Assembly: GCA_963966185.1 (NCBI GenBank)
Contig: CAWZYM010000283.1
Location: forward strand, 212,501-276,500
DNA length: 64,000 nucleotides
From: Rhabditoides inermis
Lineage: Eukaryota; Nematoda; Chromadorea; Rhabditida; Rhabditidae
Direction of reading: 5' to 3'
This document shows positions 41,537-54,727 of the stretch, in pieces. The number at the start of each line of letters is the position of its first letter. Positions within the stretch are counted from its first letter, which is position 1. A program made the translations under genes and the position numbers. The notes beneath the pieces are model-generated. The model was not told the DNA's origin. It saw only the letters and a program-made list of their open reading frames with translations, and ran no database searches.

Positions 41537-43269
41537 ATGGTGTCGGCTGCGCGCGGCCTGGCCGCTCTCTGCGCCCTCCTATTCCTAGCCTGTCTGGCTC
41601 TCGCGGGTATTATCATTCACTCCCGATTGACACAACCACACGACGTCTGCGTCTCACCAGGATGCATACACACAGGTACGCGGGTCCCGCCGCGATTGCG
41701 CGCGCCCGTTTTCGAAATTATCGATTTTCTCGTATCAATTGAGTTTGCGCGCGCGATATGATGCTATTTTACGTGTGTGTGTGCGCTCATCAGCTGGTGT
41801 GTGTTGTTTCCTCTGTATTGAATTTACGCACACCCTCTCACTCTCACTCCTTCTATGCGCAAATCGGTTTTGCCGTTTGTCTCGCGAAATTCGATTCACG
41901 GTCGTTTGTTTCCTAGCCCCCATCCTGAAAAAGAGACGATGCGCCAAAAACAAAAGAGAATACTAGGAATGATACAAAACGTACGTGATCCGAATTCCGC
42001 GTCCACAATGTGAGAGTGGTCAGTGAGTGGCTTTCGCATATCCGCCGCCTCTTTTCCACGCCTGCTTATGTCCTATGTCCACTTGAGGATCCCTTAAGAA
42101 TGCTCGGCGAAGATTGCCTCAATCCACTAGCTTGCCAGACGCATACACAAATAAACGAGAAACATTGATCAGACTCACCGAAGCACTTCCGAGATACATT
42201 TTCGGGTTGCGTCATATGTTGTAAGCGCACATGTGATCGCTGACGTGAATTCATTCCCCTTTATCCCTGATCTTTACTGAACGACGCGCGCCAAAGAAAA
42301 CTCTCCTCGTGATCTCGGAATATCGCCTGGAAGCTGGAGGCATGGGGAAAAAGGCGCGAAAATGTTGGAGACGTTCTCACTCTTTTCACACTTTGTTGAA
42401 CCACCACATGCTCTCACTCTCACTCAGTTCAGAGCCAAGTAACACCTATCGCTGTAATGTGTAGAGTCACAGAAAAGCACTAAAACAAACATCTCGCACC
42501 TATGTAATCATGCGGTGCACATTTTCGTTGCAGGACCCCGAAACTGTTTAAATTTCAGCAAATGTCATCTTATCGTCTATGAATGGCACGGCTGATCCGT
42601 GCGTCGACTTTTATGAGTACGCCTGTGGACAGTGGATCAAGGGTGAGAGAGTGACGTCATTTTGGATTATGACGTCATTTTTTAGGACATCCAATCCCCG
42701 ACGATGCTCCATCTGTCAGTAATTTTGAGAATCTTGGTCAGGATCTCGAGTTTGCCTTGAAAGGTGCGTTCAATGTTATTGCTGATTTATGAATCTGAAA
42801 AAAGATTGTTATTTTTTAACGCTGCGCTATGTTTGGTTTTTGGCCTTTTCAGTTTTTTTTAATGTTTGGCTTCTTCAGTTTCAATATACATATGTCTTTC
42901 ACCCACTTCAAACTACCTCATCAGTCAAGCGTTCTACAATACCACCAATACACCAGTGTCCTCTAACCACTTCGAATTCCTTTGAATACCGAATTTCAGA
43001 GCTGTTGGAATCGAAGATCGCCGGTCCGCTCGACTCAAATCCAGAGTCCGAAGACTCTGCAGTCAACAAGGCCAAGTACTTCTACAAGCTGTGCCTGAAC
43101 GAAAGTGAGTTCGCGGCGGGAGCCCCTTTCGATCGTTCTACCGTAATCCTCGCGTATGATCGATGCGTTATATGCCCGCATCGCGTGTCTTCGATCCATC
43201 ATCTTTCTCCCCTCTGCCAATCATTTTTCGTGTCTCCCACCAAAGCATCATATCCTACCAGATAGCTAC

Positions 43270-43312
<43 letters not shown>

Positions 43313-44337
43313 GACAGTTGTTCGCTTGTTCCGTCTCTCTCTCTCCTCTCAGGATTGGTAGCTCCTTGGGCTGATTGGGTGATTAGTCGAGGGATGATTT
43401 AGTGGAATAGACCGCGTCGCTGACCAGAAAGAAAGTACAGTTGAAAGTACCTTCAACTTTGACATATATTACTGCGCTTTTTTGCAAGAACAATTATGCT
43501 TCACCAGAGAGAGTCAGGTGAACAATCACACAACAAATATGTATCTATCAGCATCATTTTTTTTCTTCACAATTTCGGCATTTTTTGCACATACGTTATA
43601 GAGATAGAGTAAAATGATACGTGTTTTCGAAAGTAATTCTGCAGTAATTCCCGCTGACAAAATATTATCTGGAAAAACTATATAGTGAGTTTTCCGTTTT
43701 TGCGATCCGCAGTCGATTCTAAAAGAACCATATTCAAGATAAGGTTAGTTTCGGTTCAGACCAGATTAGAGTAACCTTAAAGCCAAATTCATTGACACAT
43801 ATCTAACTTATTATTGAATTTAAACCTCAACAAAAAATGCATAAATAAATAACTCTAGTTACCTAGTAAAATGATACTCTGTCTTGTGATTACGAGTAAA
43901 CAAATTAGCATATGTTCATTTCAGGCCAGATCCAGGACTCGTGGCGGGGCGCGTTCGACGAGGTGGTCGCGTCGTTCGGAGGATGGCCCAGTCTCAGCGG
44001 GGCACAGGTGCCCGCAGACACGTCGGTGAGTGGGCACTTGAGACGAGTGACAGAGCGCGCCTGGTCTGAACAACGGGTTTGTAAGATTGTAAGAACCAGG
44101 GTAGAGCGGTTACGCCAACAACTCTAAAAGCTAACTTTTAGAGTTTCGGAGTCGTTTCGAAAACATCGAGCGTTTCAGATAGACTGGCTGCACATTCAAT
44201 ATTTCTTCTAGATCGAGCGGCTGTACGGTCGTATGGTGGCCAAATTCCGCGCGGACTCCCTGTTCAAGGCAACGGTCCAGCCAGACGATAAGAACAGTGA
44301 GCAGCATGTGCTGCTGGTGAGGGCGGACTCTCTCTCT

Positions 44338-44423
<86 letters not shown>

Positions 44424-44916
44424 ACTCTCTCTCTCTCTCTCTCCCTCTCTCTCTCTCTCTCCCTCTACCCTCTCTCTCTCCCTAGGTTGACCAGCCTGCC
44501 CTCAACCTCTTCGCGCGCGACTTCTACATCATGGCCGAGAACGACGAGCGACAGGCGTACATGACACTGATTCGGTGGGGGCGGGGTTTGCGGGGGCGGG
44601 GCTTATTGTTAGATCAAATTAATTCAACTCAAATCAATTGAAGTGTTTTTTTCCACGGCAAGGGAGAGCTGATAACGATAAAAGGCAAGCAAGAAAAGTG
44701 TGTGGATAAATAAGGCTAACCCTAGGCTGACCAGTGCAAAGTGGTTAGCTTGGGAGGCCCTGAATTTATTTAGAGAATAACTAGAATCTCGCGCAGATTA
44801 GTCAATCAATTTCTATCGGAATGTTATAGATGGGTAGTGAAACGTAGATGACATAGGGAGTACGAGTGAATGAAAAACGGAACTATTCTGCAAGCACTAG
44901 GAAGACGTAGAGGAGA

Positions 44917-44962
<46 letters not shown>

Positions 44963-45093
44963 AAGAGAGAGAAGACAAACTCTTTCCAGTGACGTGCTGG
45001 TGCTTCTGGGTGCGCGACCGGAGGTGGCGATTCGCGATGCGGAGGAGATCATTCAGTTCGAGACGGCCCTGGCAAATGTGCGCATCTCTCTCC

Positions 45094-45191
<98 letters not shown>

Positions 45192-45475
45192 TCCTCTCTC
45201 TCTTGTTTTTTTGTTCCCCTCTTACTTTTCGTTTTCCTCTTTCCTTCCCTCATCCCCCTCCTTTTAAATATGACGATTACTTACTATCTTTCAAAACGAA
45301 TATAAAGCAAACGAACTCGATAACATGTTTTCTGCTCTCTTTTCCCCCTCTTTCTCTCTCTTTCTCTTTAATATTACAAACACTTACTAACTCACACCGA
45401 TTATACTGCAAACGAAACGTACATACTCGATAAGATGCACTTTACCCTGTATTTCTCCTTCCCCTCTCACTCTCT

Positions 45476-45519
<44 letters not shown>

Positions 45520-46983
45520 TTCTTCTCTTCAGATCACAATGGCCGACGAGCAACGTCATGACATCGCCGAGCTCTACACCAAGATGACGCTGGGAGAGAT
45601 GCGGTAGGCGTGGCCAAAGGGGGCGTGGCTAATTCATTCGCATTCCAGCCGGCAGCTGCCCAACTTTGACTGGCAGCTCTTCTTCAACCACGTATTCAAT
45701 GACATCATTGACAAGGTAGAAGTGTTTTTAAATATAAATAAGTTTCTGATTACAAGACACAGATGTCTCAGGTACTTTTTTTTTGAATTATCCAGATAAT
45801 GAAAAATGACGTAATTATGAAATGGCAAACATATGACCTGAATTGGCAGTGTCTAACACAAGCGATCTATTACAATACTTGTTTATAGAAAAGCACATCC
45901 AAAAAATGACCCGAATGGGCGGAGTCTAGATGGGCGTTTCAGAAGGGCACGCGTATCTCGTTCACCCCACAGACCGAGGTGGTCGTCTACGGACTCGAGT
46001 TCCTCCGGCGGCTCGACCAACTACTGCCCAAGTTCGACAAACGGTAGGATTAAGATATTTAAGATATATAAGTATACATATGTGTACTAAATATGTACTT
46101 ATTACTATTTACATTCTACCCTCTGTGAAAAAATGAGTCCGTGATGAACTTTTTTGTAGCGTTCACAGTAACAACACATTCAAAGTTTTCATCGGCCAAG
46201 GTACAAATTAAAAAAAAAATTCGAATGTCAGCAGGGTGTCTCAATGGCAGAAATATCTTCGATTCCTCTATCCGACGAGGATTCCTGAAACTCAAACAAT
46301 ATCATCGATTCCATAGTTTAAAGGCACAGTGGCGACTTATTTCTGCCACGACCTGCCACAACTCCTCATTTTCACACGAACAAAACATTTGGCAGTGACA
46401 GGAATCGAACCCGCGAAGACTAGGGTCACAACGCAGCGCACATGCACTCGCCATGAAGCAAGTGACAATCCGTAATTCATTTGCGGTTATGTCTCCGACC
46501 CAATTTTTGCAGTGAAGTGTTGGCGGGAAATTCAAATATTAAGCTGCATTCTTGGCAGTTGCAGAATCGAAAATAACGCAGAATCGTCGTTCTTTCGTGA
46601 AAACTGCAAATTCGTTAGGTTAAAATGATTTTTAATAATACTCCGAGTCGAAAATAAGTCGCCACTGTTCCTTTAATCACTAGAAAATCCACCGTACACA
46701 CTGAGTTTCGATCCTCTGCTACACAGCAAAAAAGTGCCAAAAAATGCGAACAGATTCCCACCTGGTCCGTGTCACACGCCATCTTCCTGACCATCCAAAC
46801 GTTGACGTACAAAGTGAAGCCAATAAATGCGCAGAGTAGTAATCTGTCCAGAAAACTGTACTGGATCTCGAGGTCAGCTTCAGAGGTGGTAGCGTTTAGT
46901 GTCTCGTTTGACATTTCGAAGCCATTAGGGACCATGCGTAAGAGGGAGTAATGATAATGATAAGGTACCGGTGGTAATGGCGG

Positions 46984-47042
<59 letters not shown>

Positions 47043-49122
47043 TTCTGTCGCGTGCGCGAGAGAGGATTAGCTCTGTAGCCATCATCAAGCTTAATGAACC
47101 TGGTCAAAGCTGGAGCCGATAGAGAATTTGTAGGTGTAGGATGGTAGTCATTTCTCACTGGGCTACCGCATGAATAGAATATGTTGGAGTGCAAATCAAA
47201 GCATTATTCGCATTCGTATATTTCTAACAATTGGCATGACGGGTAGTCTGACGGTACACGACGGAAAAAACAGACCACTGTATGTATACGTGCCAGTGCA
47301 TATAATATTATTCTGGGAGATAGTTCGCCGGATTACGGTAGAAAATCGATCTACCCTCTAGTCACATTCGATCTACCTTCTAAAGTTTTCTACAAACGGC
47401 CAGGAAGCTCCTCCCACTTTGACACCTTTCGTGCGCCATCCTCACCGCTCGCGCGCTAATCAATTTACTGATCCTGTTTGGTGTTTGCCATTCGCACGCA
47501 TTCGGCAGTCGATCGGCAATGAGAGCGGTCTCTGTTCGCGCCCTCTCAACTGACTGCGTGGTGCAGTGGCAAGAGAGACGCGTGCCGTTCTCGCGGCCCG
47601 GGTTCGATCTCCTTTGCAACTTTTAGTGAAACACAGATAGTGTGTAGTTGAATGATTCAAAACATTGAATATTATGTTTCAAAATAAGCCCCGCCCATCC
47701 CCGGAGAATCGGAGAGGACTTTACGCGGGGCGGACACTTACCCCCCAGCCCCGATCTCTACCGTTTTGGTACCGAAGGTGGGCATCGGAATTCCAAACAG
47801 AACTGCGTCGGCCAAAATTGCCTTCTCTGGCCGGAAATCCGGCTTTGAAATTTCGCGTTTCGCGTAACCTCTTCTTACGACCAATGCACCACAGCCAGCG
47901 TGGCCGAATGGCTAGCGAGCTTGTCTAGTAAACTGGTGGCGCGGGTTCGATTCCCGCTGTTTTTTAATCGCCGCACATGTTTTTTTACAAGTGGGTATGA
48001 TAAAATCACTGTTGAACAACAACTTTTTTTTTGATTTCTGTGGTCTGGAACATGAAGAGACAGTATCGAATTGACTTATGTCGATTTTTGAAATTGATAT
48101 CTATCGATATCAATACTAATCACAAAAATCAATCTATTATCGCGATAGCTGGCACATTTCTGTGAAACATTCTCACCTTCGAGAATCATCAAATAAAGGC
48201 CAAAAAAATGCAGCGGGAATCGAACCCGCGCCACCAGTTTACTAGACAAGCTCGCTAGCCATTCGGCCACGCTGGCTGTGGTGCATTGGTCGTAAGAAGA
48301 GGTTACGCGAAACGCGAAATTTCAAAGCCGGATTTCCGGCCAGAGAATGCCCGTAGGCAATTTTGGCCGACGCAGTTCTGTTTGGAATTCCGATGCCCAC
48401 CTTCGGTACCAAAACGGTAGAGATCGGGGCTGGGGGGTAAGTGTCCGCCCCGCGTTAGTCGTGAGGAGACCCAAGCGCGCGCTTTCAAACGATAATATTG
48501 ATCAAAGAAAGAAAGGAATCAAAAAGAATCAAAGAGCCCGCGCGATACTCGACCATTTTCCCCGCACTGTCTGGCCTCTCTCGCTCGAAACTGAGTTTCC
48601 CAACTGATCCCGGCTGGCAATAACTTAAGCTATCCACCAGGCGGCGACTATAAGTCTGTGCGTTAGCACCATACCGGAACATGCTACAATCATCGTAAAA
48701 AAATACGAAACACATCTTTTCAGTCGCGTTGTCAACTACCTGGAGTGGTGTTGGTTCTTCAAGACGATGCTCCGAGACCTACCCGATCCATTCGCACTCA
48801 CCATATTCAAGTTCTACAGGAGTCTCAATCGTGGGTTGGAGAGAGAGAGAGAGAGAATATATAGAAACTGGGAAATTTCGCAATGTTGATGGAACTGAGC
48901 GGTTTAGAAATTGAGCAGCTCTTCCCGATGATACACTATGCGAGAAACGTGTCTCACTCCATAAATCGTTAGCATTATCTAGTTGCCGATGTTTTGAAAC
49001 AGACCTCGACGATCTTGGGGCAATAAATACATTTCGAGTGAACTTGGTAAAAAAAATCTATTACTGCGCCAAATCACTTCATAGTGAAATTTACCAAAAC
49101 GTAACAGACCAAACTAGAAAAT

Positions 49123-49179
<57 letters not shown>

Positions 49180-51987
49180 TCCCCCTCTCCCTTGCAGTGA
49201 TGAACGTGCAGAAGGTGCGCTGGCACGGCTGCGTCACCCGCATCAACAGCCTCATGCCCATGGCCACCTCCAGCATCTACGTCAAGAACCACTTCGACCA
49301 CGAGGCCAAGACGCAGGTTGGCAGGATTTGCATATATCCAAAACACGTTTGATCTTCAGGAAAGATGTGCACTTTTGCTGTCTAGTACTCAGTATCACTT
49401 TTATATTGAAAACACTCCGACCATGAGGCAAAGACCCAGGTGGCTTCTCGTTATTAGTGGCACAGCTTTTTCTACCGGGGTGTCAGGCGCGCGCGAGAAT
49501 CGGGATTGATTCTGTTTGGTTTCCTAGCATATTTTTTTTCTAACAAGAACTACTTCGATCACGAGGTGAGACGTTCTTAGTCTGCAAAATACAACTCTAA
49601 TGATCCCTTATTGCTAATTGTGCTACTCCTTCTCCTTTCGCGGATTTCTATATTTGTTTACGGAAAGAATTATACCTTGTTCTATTGACACTCGCATGTC
49701 ATGAAGTCATCAATATTTCACGGTGTCGTTGCTTCTTGTGGGTCGCGTTTTTCTCATTTTTTTTTTTTGGCGGGTCAGTGAATAGTGTTATGCATTCTCC
49801 AGTGTGTTGTCGCTTGTACACAATTCAACAGCTAGTTAGAAAAATAATTACCATTCTCAAGTAGAACTAAAACTGATAGGTTGGATAAAAGAAAAATCGT
49901 TTCAAAGGCGGTTTGATATTGCAGTATGCATAGAAGAGAGAATCAATTTAGAAAACTAGTAAAGATTGTGCTCACACGAGAGAATCAGAGTCACAGACGT
50001 TCTAGACTAGAGAGTGTGCTCACACGAGAGAATCAAAGTCAGAAAGATAGTAGAGAGTGTGCTCACACGAGAGAACCAGAGACATCTTCTCAGGTGGAGG
50101 AAATGATCTCTCTGATCACGGAGGCTTTTGTGGACCTGCTCGACTCGGAGGACTGGCTCACACCGGAGACGAAGAACTTCGCCAGACAGAAGGTCGGCTC
50201 TCTCCCTCTCTTCCTCTCTCCCTCCCTCTCTCTCTCAGTCTCTTTTCCTTTATAAATAAAGGATATACGTTTCGTTTCACAGTCTTATTATCACAATCAC
50301 TGTGAATGAACGTGTAATATCTGCTTACTTTTTTTTCTTTACATTGTGAGTTTTACCATACGCTTCACATCGGACAGAAATTGCCAGCGATATCTCATTT
50401 CAGTCAATTTGTAGTATCTATGGACACGTTTAAACCAACAACAAAACAAAATATGCATTCAGGTGGAGACAATGAAGCAGAAGATCGGCTATCCCGACTA
50501 TCTCAACGACTCCGCGTCCGTGGATCGGGAATACACACAGTTCAGGGTGAGGGGGCGGAGCTTGAAGAGGCGGAGCTTATCGGTGACGTCACAGGTTATC
50601 GACGGCGACTACTACAAGACCAAGTTCCAATTCTACGAGCAGTACCAGAGGGATGTGCTGGAGAGGATCGCACAGCCTGTGGATAGGGAGAGGTGCGGGA
50701 AACTGTCTAACCGTCTGACTCTCTCTCTCTCTCTCTCTCTCTTTATTTCTATTTCTTTCTCTCTCTCCCTCTTCTCCTTCTCTAATTGTTTGAGTTTAAC
50801 TGAAACTTGAATTGTTGTATTAGGTTTCACGAATTTGTCATATCGACATCACATTAGGGATGCAGCAATACGACATCGCTCTGTTGTTGTGCATACCAGT
50901 ATTCCAAAAACAATTGTGTTGAACGAAAAAAAATTACAACCAGCGCGCCAGCGCTGGTTGGTTTGTGTTAACCCTAGTCGCGCGCTAGAATCGGCAAAAG
51001 GCGATTGAACGAAAGGTTCCTTAGAATCTTTACGAGAACAATGTGATGCTGATAGATCTTATCAGGATGTTAGAAAATGGTTAAGTTTCGATTTTGGTAA
51101 CGCTAGCTGTTGTAGGAAGCGAGATACGCGCGCGCGCCCCCTGAGGGGCAGGCAATCCCCGTGTACGGAACGTTTTCTAGGGGGGGGGGGGGGGTGGCGC
51201 GCACTGGCTGCCCCCAGCAGACAGGAGGTGCACAATCCGCACTGCCTGTGGATTGCACTGATATCTTTTAGATCGCGTGCTCTGCCGTGCGCACAGTAGT
51301 GTTGTGGTTAGCGATTGCGCCCGTTGAGACACATGGCTCGAGTTCGGTTCCGGCTGCCGGCAAACCTTTTGTAATATATGATTTTACATAGAAATGACAT
51401 TGGAATTGTAAATTTTCCCATCAGCATTACCTAAACTCTTTTTTGCAAATTTTATACAATTTTGGACTCAACAAGGTGGGTGAACTGTTGGATTTCTTTT
51501 AATAAAAATGTTTTGTGGTTCATGTTAATGTAGATAGATTTATATGAAATCCAATAAAAGTACATTCATTATCTTTTAAAAGGACTTCCGTAAGAGAAGA
51601 GTTTGTGTTACTCAACGTAATGCAACAAAAGCTCATGCATTTTATCAATCGAAATTGTACACAAACCTGCTCCAATAGTTCAACAAGTTATATATAATCG
51701 ATCGGATACCGAAATCAATTTCCCGACATACAACATTTGCTCGCATTAGTTTTTATTGCAGAAAGAGCAGGTTTGTTTACTATTTCGATTGATAAAATGC
51801 ATGAGCTTTTGTTGCATTACGTTGAGTAACACAAACTCTTCTCTTACGGAAGTCCTTTTAAAAGATAATATATAACTGTTTTCACATCAGATGGGTAGCC
51901 GGTGCTGCTCTCGTCAACGCCTTCTACAGCCCAAACACCAACGAGATCAGTGAGTGCTCTCTCTCTCTCCCTCTATCTCTATCTCCC

Positions 51988-52039
<52 letters not shown>

Positions 52040-53716
52040 TACCCCTCTTCAGTCTTCCCTGCCGGTATCCTACAGCCCGTCTTCTACAGCAAGGACTTCC
52101 CTTCGTCGATGAACTTTGGAGGTATCGATCGATATTATCGAATTATTGATTTATTGATTTTCAGGAATCGGCGTCGTCATCGGCCACGAGATCACGCACG
52201 GATTCGATGACAGGGGTGGGTGTTATTGTTTACTTGTTTGTTTATTTGTTTACTCGTTAGTTTACAGGCCGCCTCTACGACAATCTCGGCAACATCCGAC
52301 AGTGGTGGGACAACGTCACCATCGCCAAGTTCGAAAAGAAGGTATACGGTAGCTTTAATGGTACCCTCGTTGAAATGACGAACTGTGTAAATTATGTGGA
52401 TTATACGTTTATGCCAAATTACATTAAAGTCGATGCAATCCATGCTGTCTGCAGTCTCACTCGAGCATCCACTTCAATCCGAGTGAACCCCCCCCCCTAG
52501 AAAGAAGAAGGAGACATCCGATTTTATGCGCTCTTCCTTTAGAAAACCACTTGAGTGATTGCGTAGTTTTGTGCGGAAGTTGTACATGAACTTTGTTTAG
52601 GTTCTAAACCGAATTCGAGGAAATGATTAGTGAAAGAAAGTGCTCGATTCTACAGAACACATCAAGGCTATTTTAACCTTTGATCCTTTGAATTCAAATT
52701 TCAAAAGTCTAAATTCATGAAAAGTGTTCTAAACATTTCAATGTATTTTTCCAGGCCGAATGCATTGAGGAGCAATACTCTGGCTACGTCCTATCTCAAA
52801 TCAACATGCGGATCAATGGAAGGTTTGTCATGTGTCATTTGTGATAGTTGTTTTTTTTCGGTTTTATCGTCCTTTCATGTTTACAAAAAGAGCGATTAGT
52901 ATGGAAGGACACTGAAGAGAACGTTACTCATATTATGATAATTTTGATTATGCTAATTTTGCAGGAGCACCAAGGGAGAGAACATCGCTGACAACGGCGG
53001 ATTGAAACAGGCCTACAAGTGAGTTATTGTGATGATAGCCAAGGACTACGAGTGGGGAAAAATACGTATGTTTAAAAGTTTGTTTTTCAGCAAATTCAAG
53101 CTAGATGACCTAGCCAATAAGGGGACTGACCTACGGCTCTCGAGTACAAATTGCTAGCTGCTTACAAGGGGTCCATTACAAGGGGTCCGTTATCCATTAA
53201 CAAGGGGTCCGTTATCCTACGTTACGGCTTTACGCCTTCATCGTGGATGTGTATCAATACCTAAAACATGGTTAATTATGTTTGCTGTACACTATAATCT
53301 GAACACATAACAATAATATATACATTAATGATTTTGCACAATAGCACGTTTTCCTCATTTGAAAATTGTTTGATTTGATTTGAATAATGTATACGCTGTC
53401 GCATAGAAAGAAACATTATTCAACAGCAAACGGAGAGCTCGCGATTTGATGCGAAATTGATGATCGAAAAAAAAGCATTTCTCTCTCTCTCTCAATTTCT
53501 CTCAGTATTCATTTTTCCTCAACCATCAATGGTTGGTCATAGGGTATACTGCATTGGTCAACTATCAATGGTGGTAATATGAAATTAACTATTCGTTTGC
53601 ACTATACTACACACATTTCCGTGAATTTGTGAACGAAAAACAAAAACTTGGATAGCAAAGTCATGCATCCCCGTAAATGAACGCCATTGTCGGAATTGAG
53701 AATTTGTGTGCGCGAG

Positions 53717-53805
<89 letters not shown>

Positions 53806-54653
53806 GTCAGCCCTCTCCATTTTATAGCCAATACCCTCTCATTGCGCCTCTTTTGTGCTTCGTTGCCCTAGGCTGCCCTAAAAGTTTCAAACAACGTTTT
53901 CTGACCTACGAGAATAGCAAAATGTACTCCTCGTAATCATTTCAAGTGGTTTTGAGCGGTCGTTTTTTTAACGTTTTTGGAGGTATCATGTGAACGCAAA
54001 CTATAGAACTTCGTAGAACTTACTACAACTTTCACTCCTTTCATGGCAGAACCGAACTGGATTGGCATTTGTTGAACTTCGGGAAAAGTGTAACGGAAAA
54101 GTGTAGCATCACTCTTTTCAAGAAATCAGTAATAATCAGTAAATATAAAAAAAATGTTGGAACGAGGCTACTTACGATGGGACTTTCGCATGACCAATGA
54201 TGCTACTCAAACAATGATGTGTGGTAGATCAGTGAAGGAAAGTGCGACTGCCACAACAGATTCGGATTGCTTTAGTTCTACTCTCGCAATAAGGCCAATT
54301 TACCGGAATGAACTTGTTCTCTCGCGGTACAGTAATATCTAGTACTAGCGATAGTAGATAGTGCAATACGGAACGAAATTAGCATAGTATGCGTCAGAAG
54401 ACGGAACTCGAACAAATACGCGACAGTTCGATCTACATCGAAACGCTGCACGAAAGACGGTCCGAATGTAAATCTTTTAAAAGCTATGTAACATTTTCTG
54501 TAAAGTGGAAGCTACAACTCCAAACCACGTTTCATGTTCAATGTTTCAGGGCGTATAAGAAGTACGAGCAGTCGCACCCACGACCGCCGCGACTGCCCGG
54601 AGTCAACCTCACCCACGATCAACTGTTCTTCCTCAATTACGCGCAGGTATAAA

Positions 54654-54684
<31 letters not shown>

Positions 54685-54685
54685 C

Positions 54686-54727
<42 letters not shown>

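Noticed and set aside
46322..46672. Host gene regulatory hairpin
   Set aside because: Shared ends at three loci and TTAA duplications identify a transposable element.
47894..47959. Functional tRNA gene
   Set aside because: Boxes and T stem fit, but no complementary seven-base acceptor stem exists and a T run follows immediately.
53088..53130. Neprilysin exon after TTTTTCAG
   Set aside because: It starts like a continuation (NKFKLDD) but does not fit the family; the [13 protein letters not shown] exon at 54550 keeps frame and homology.
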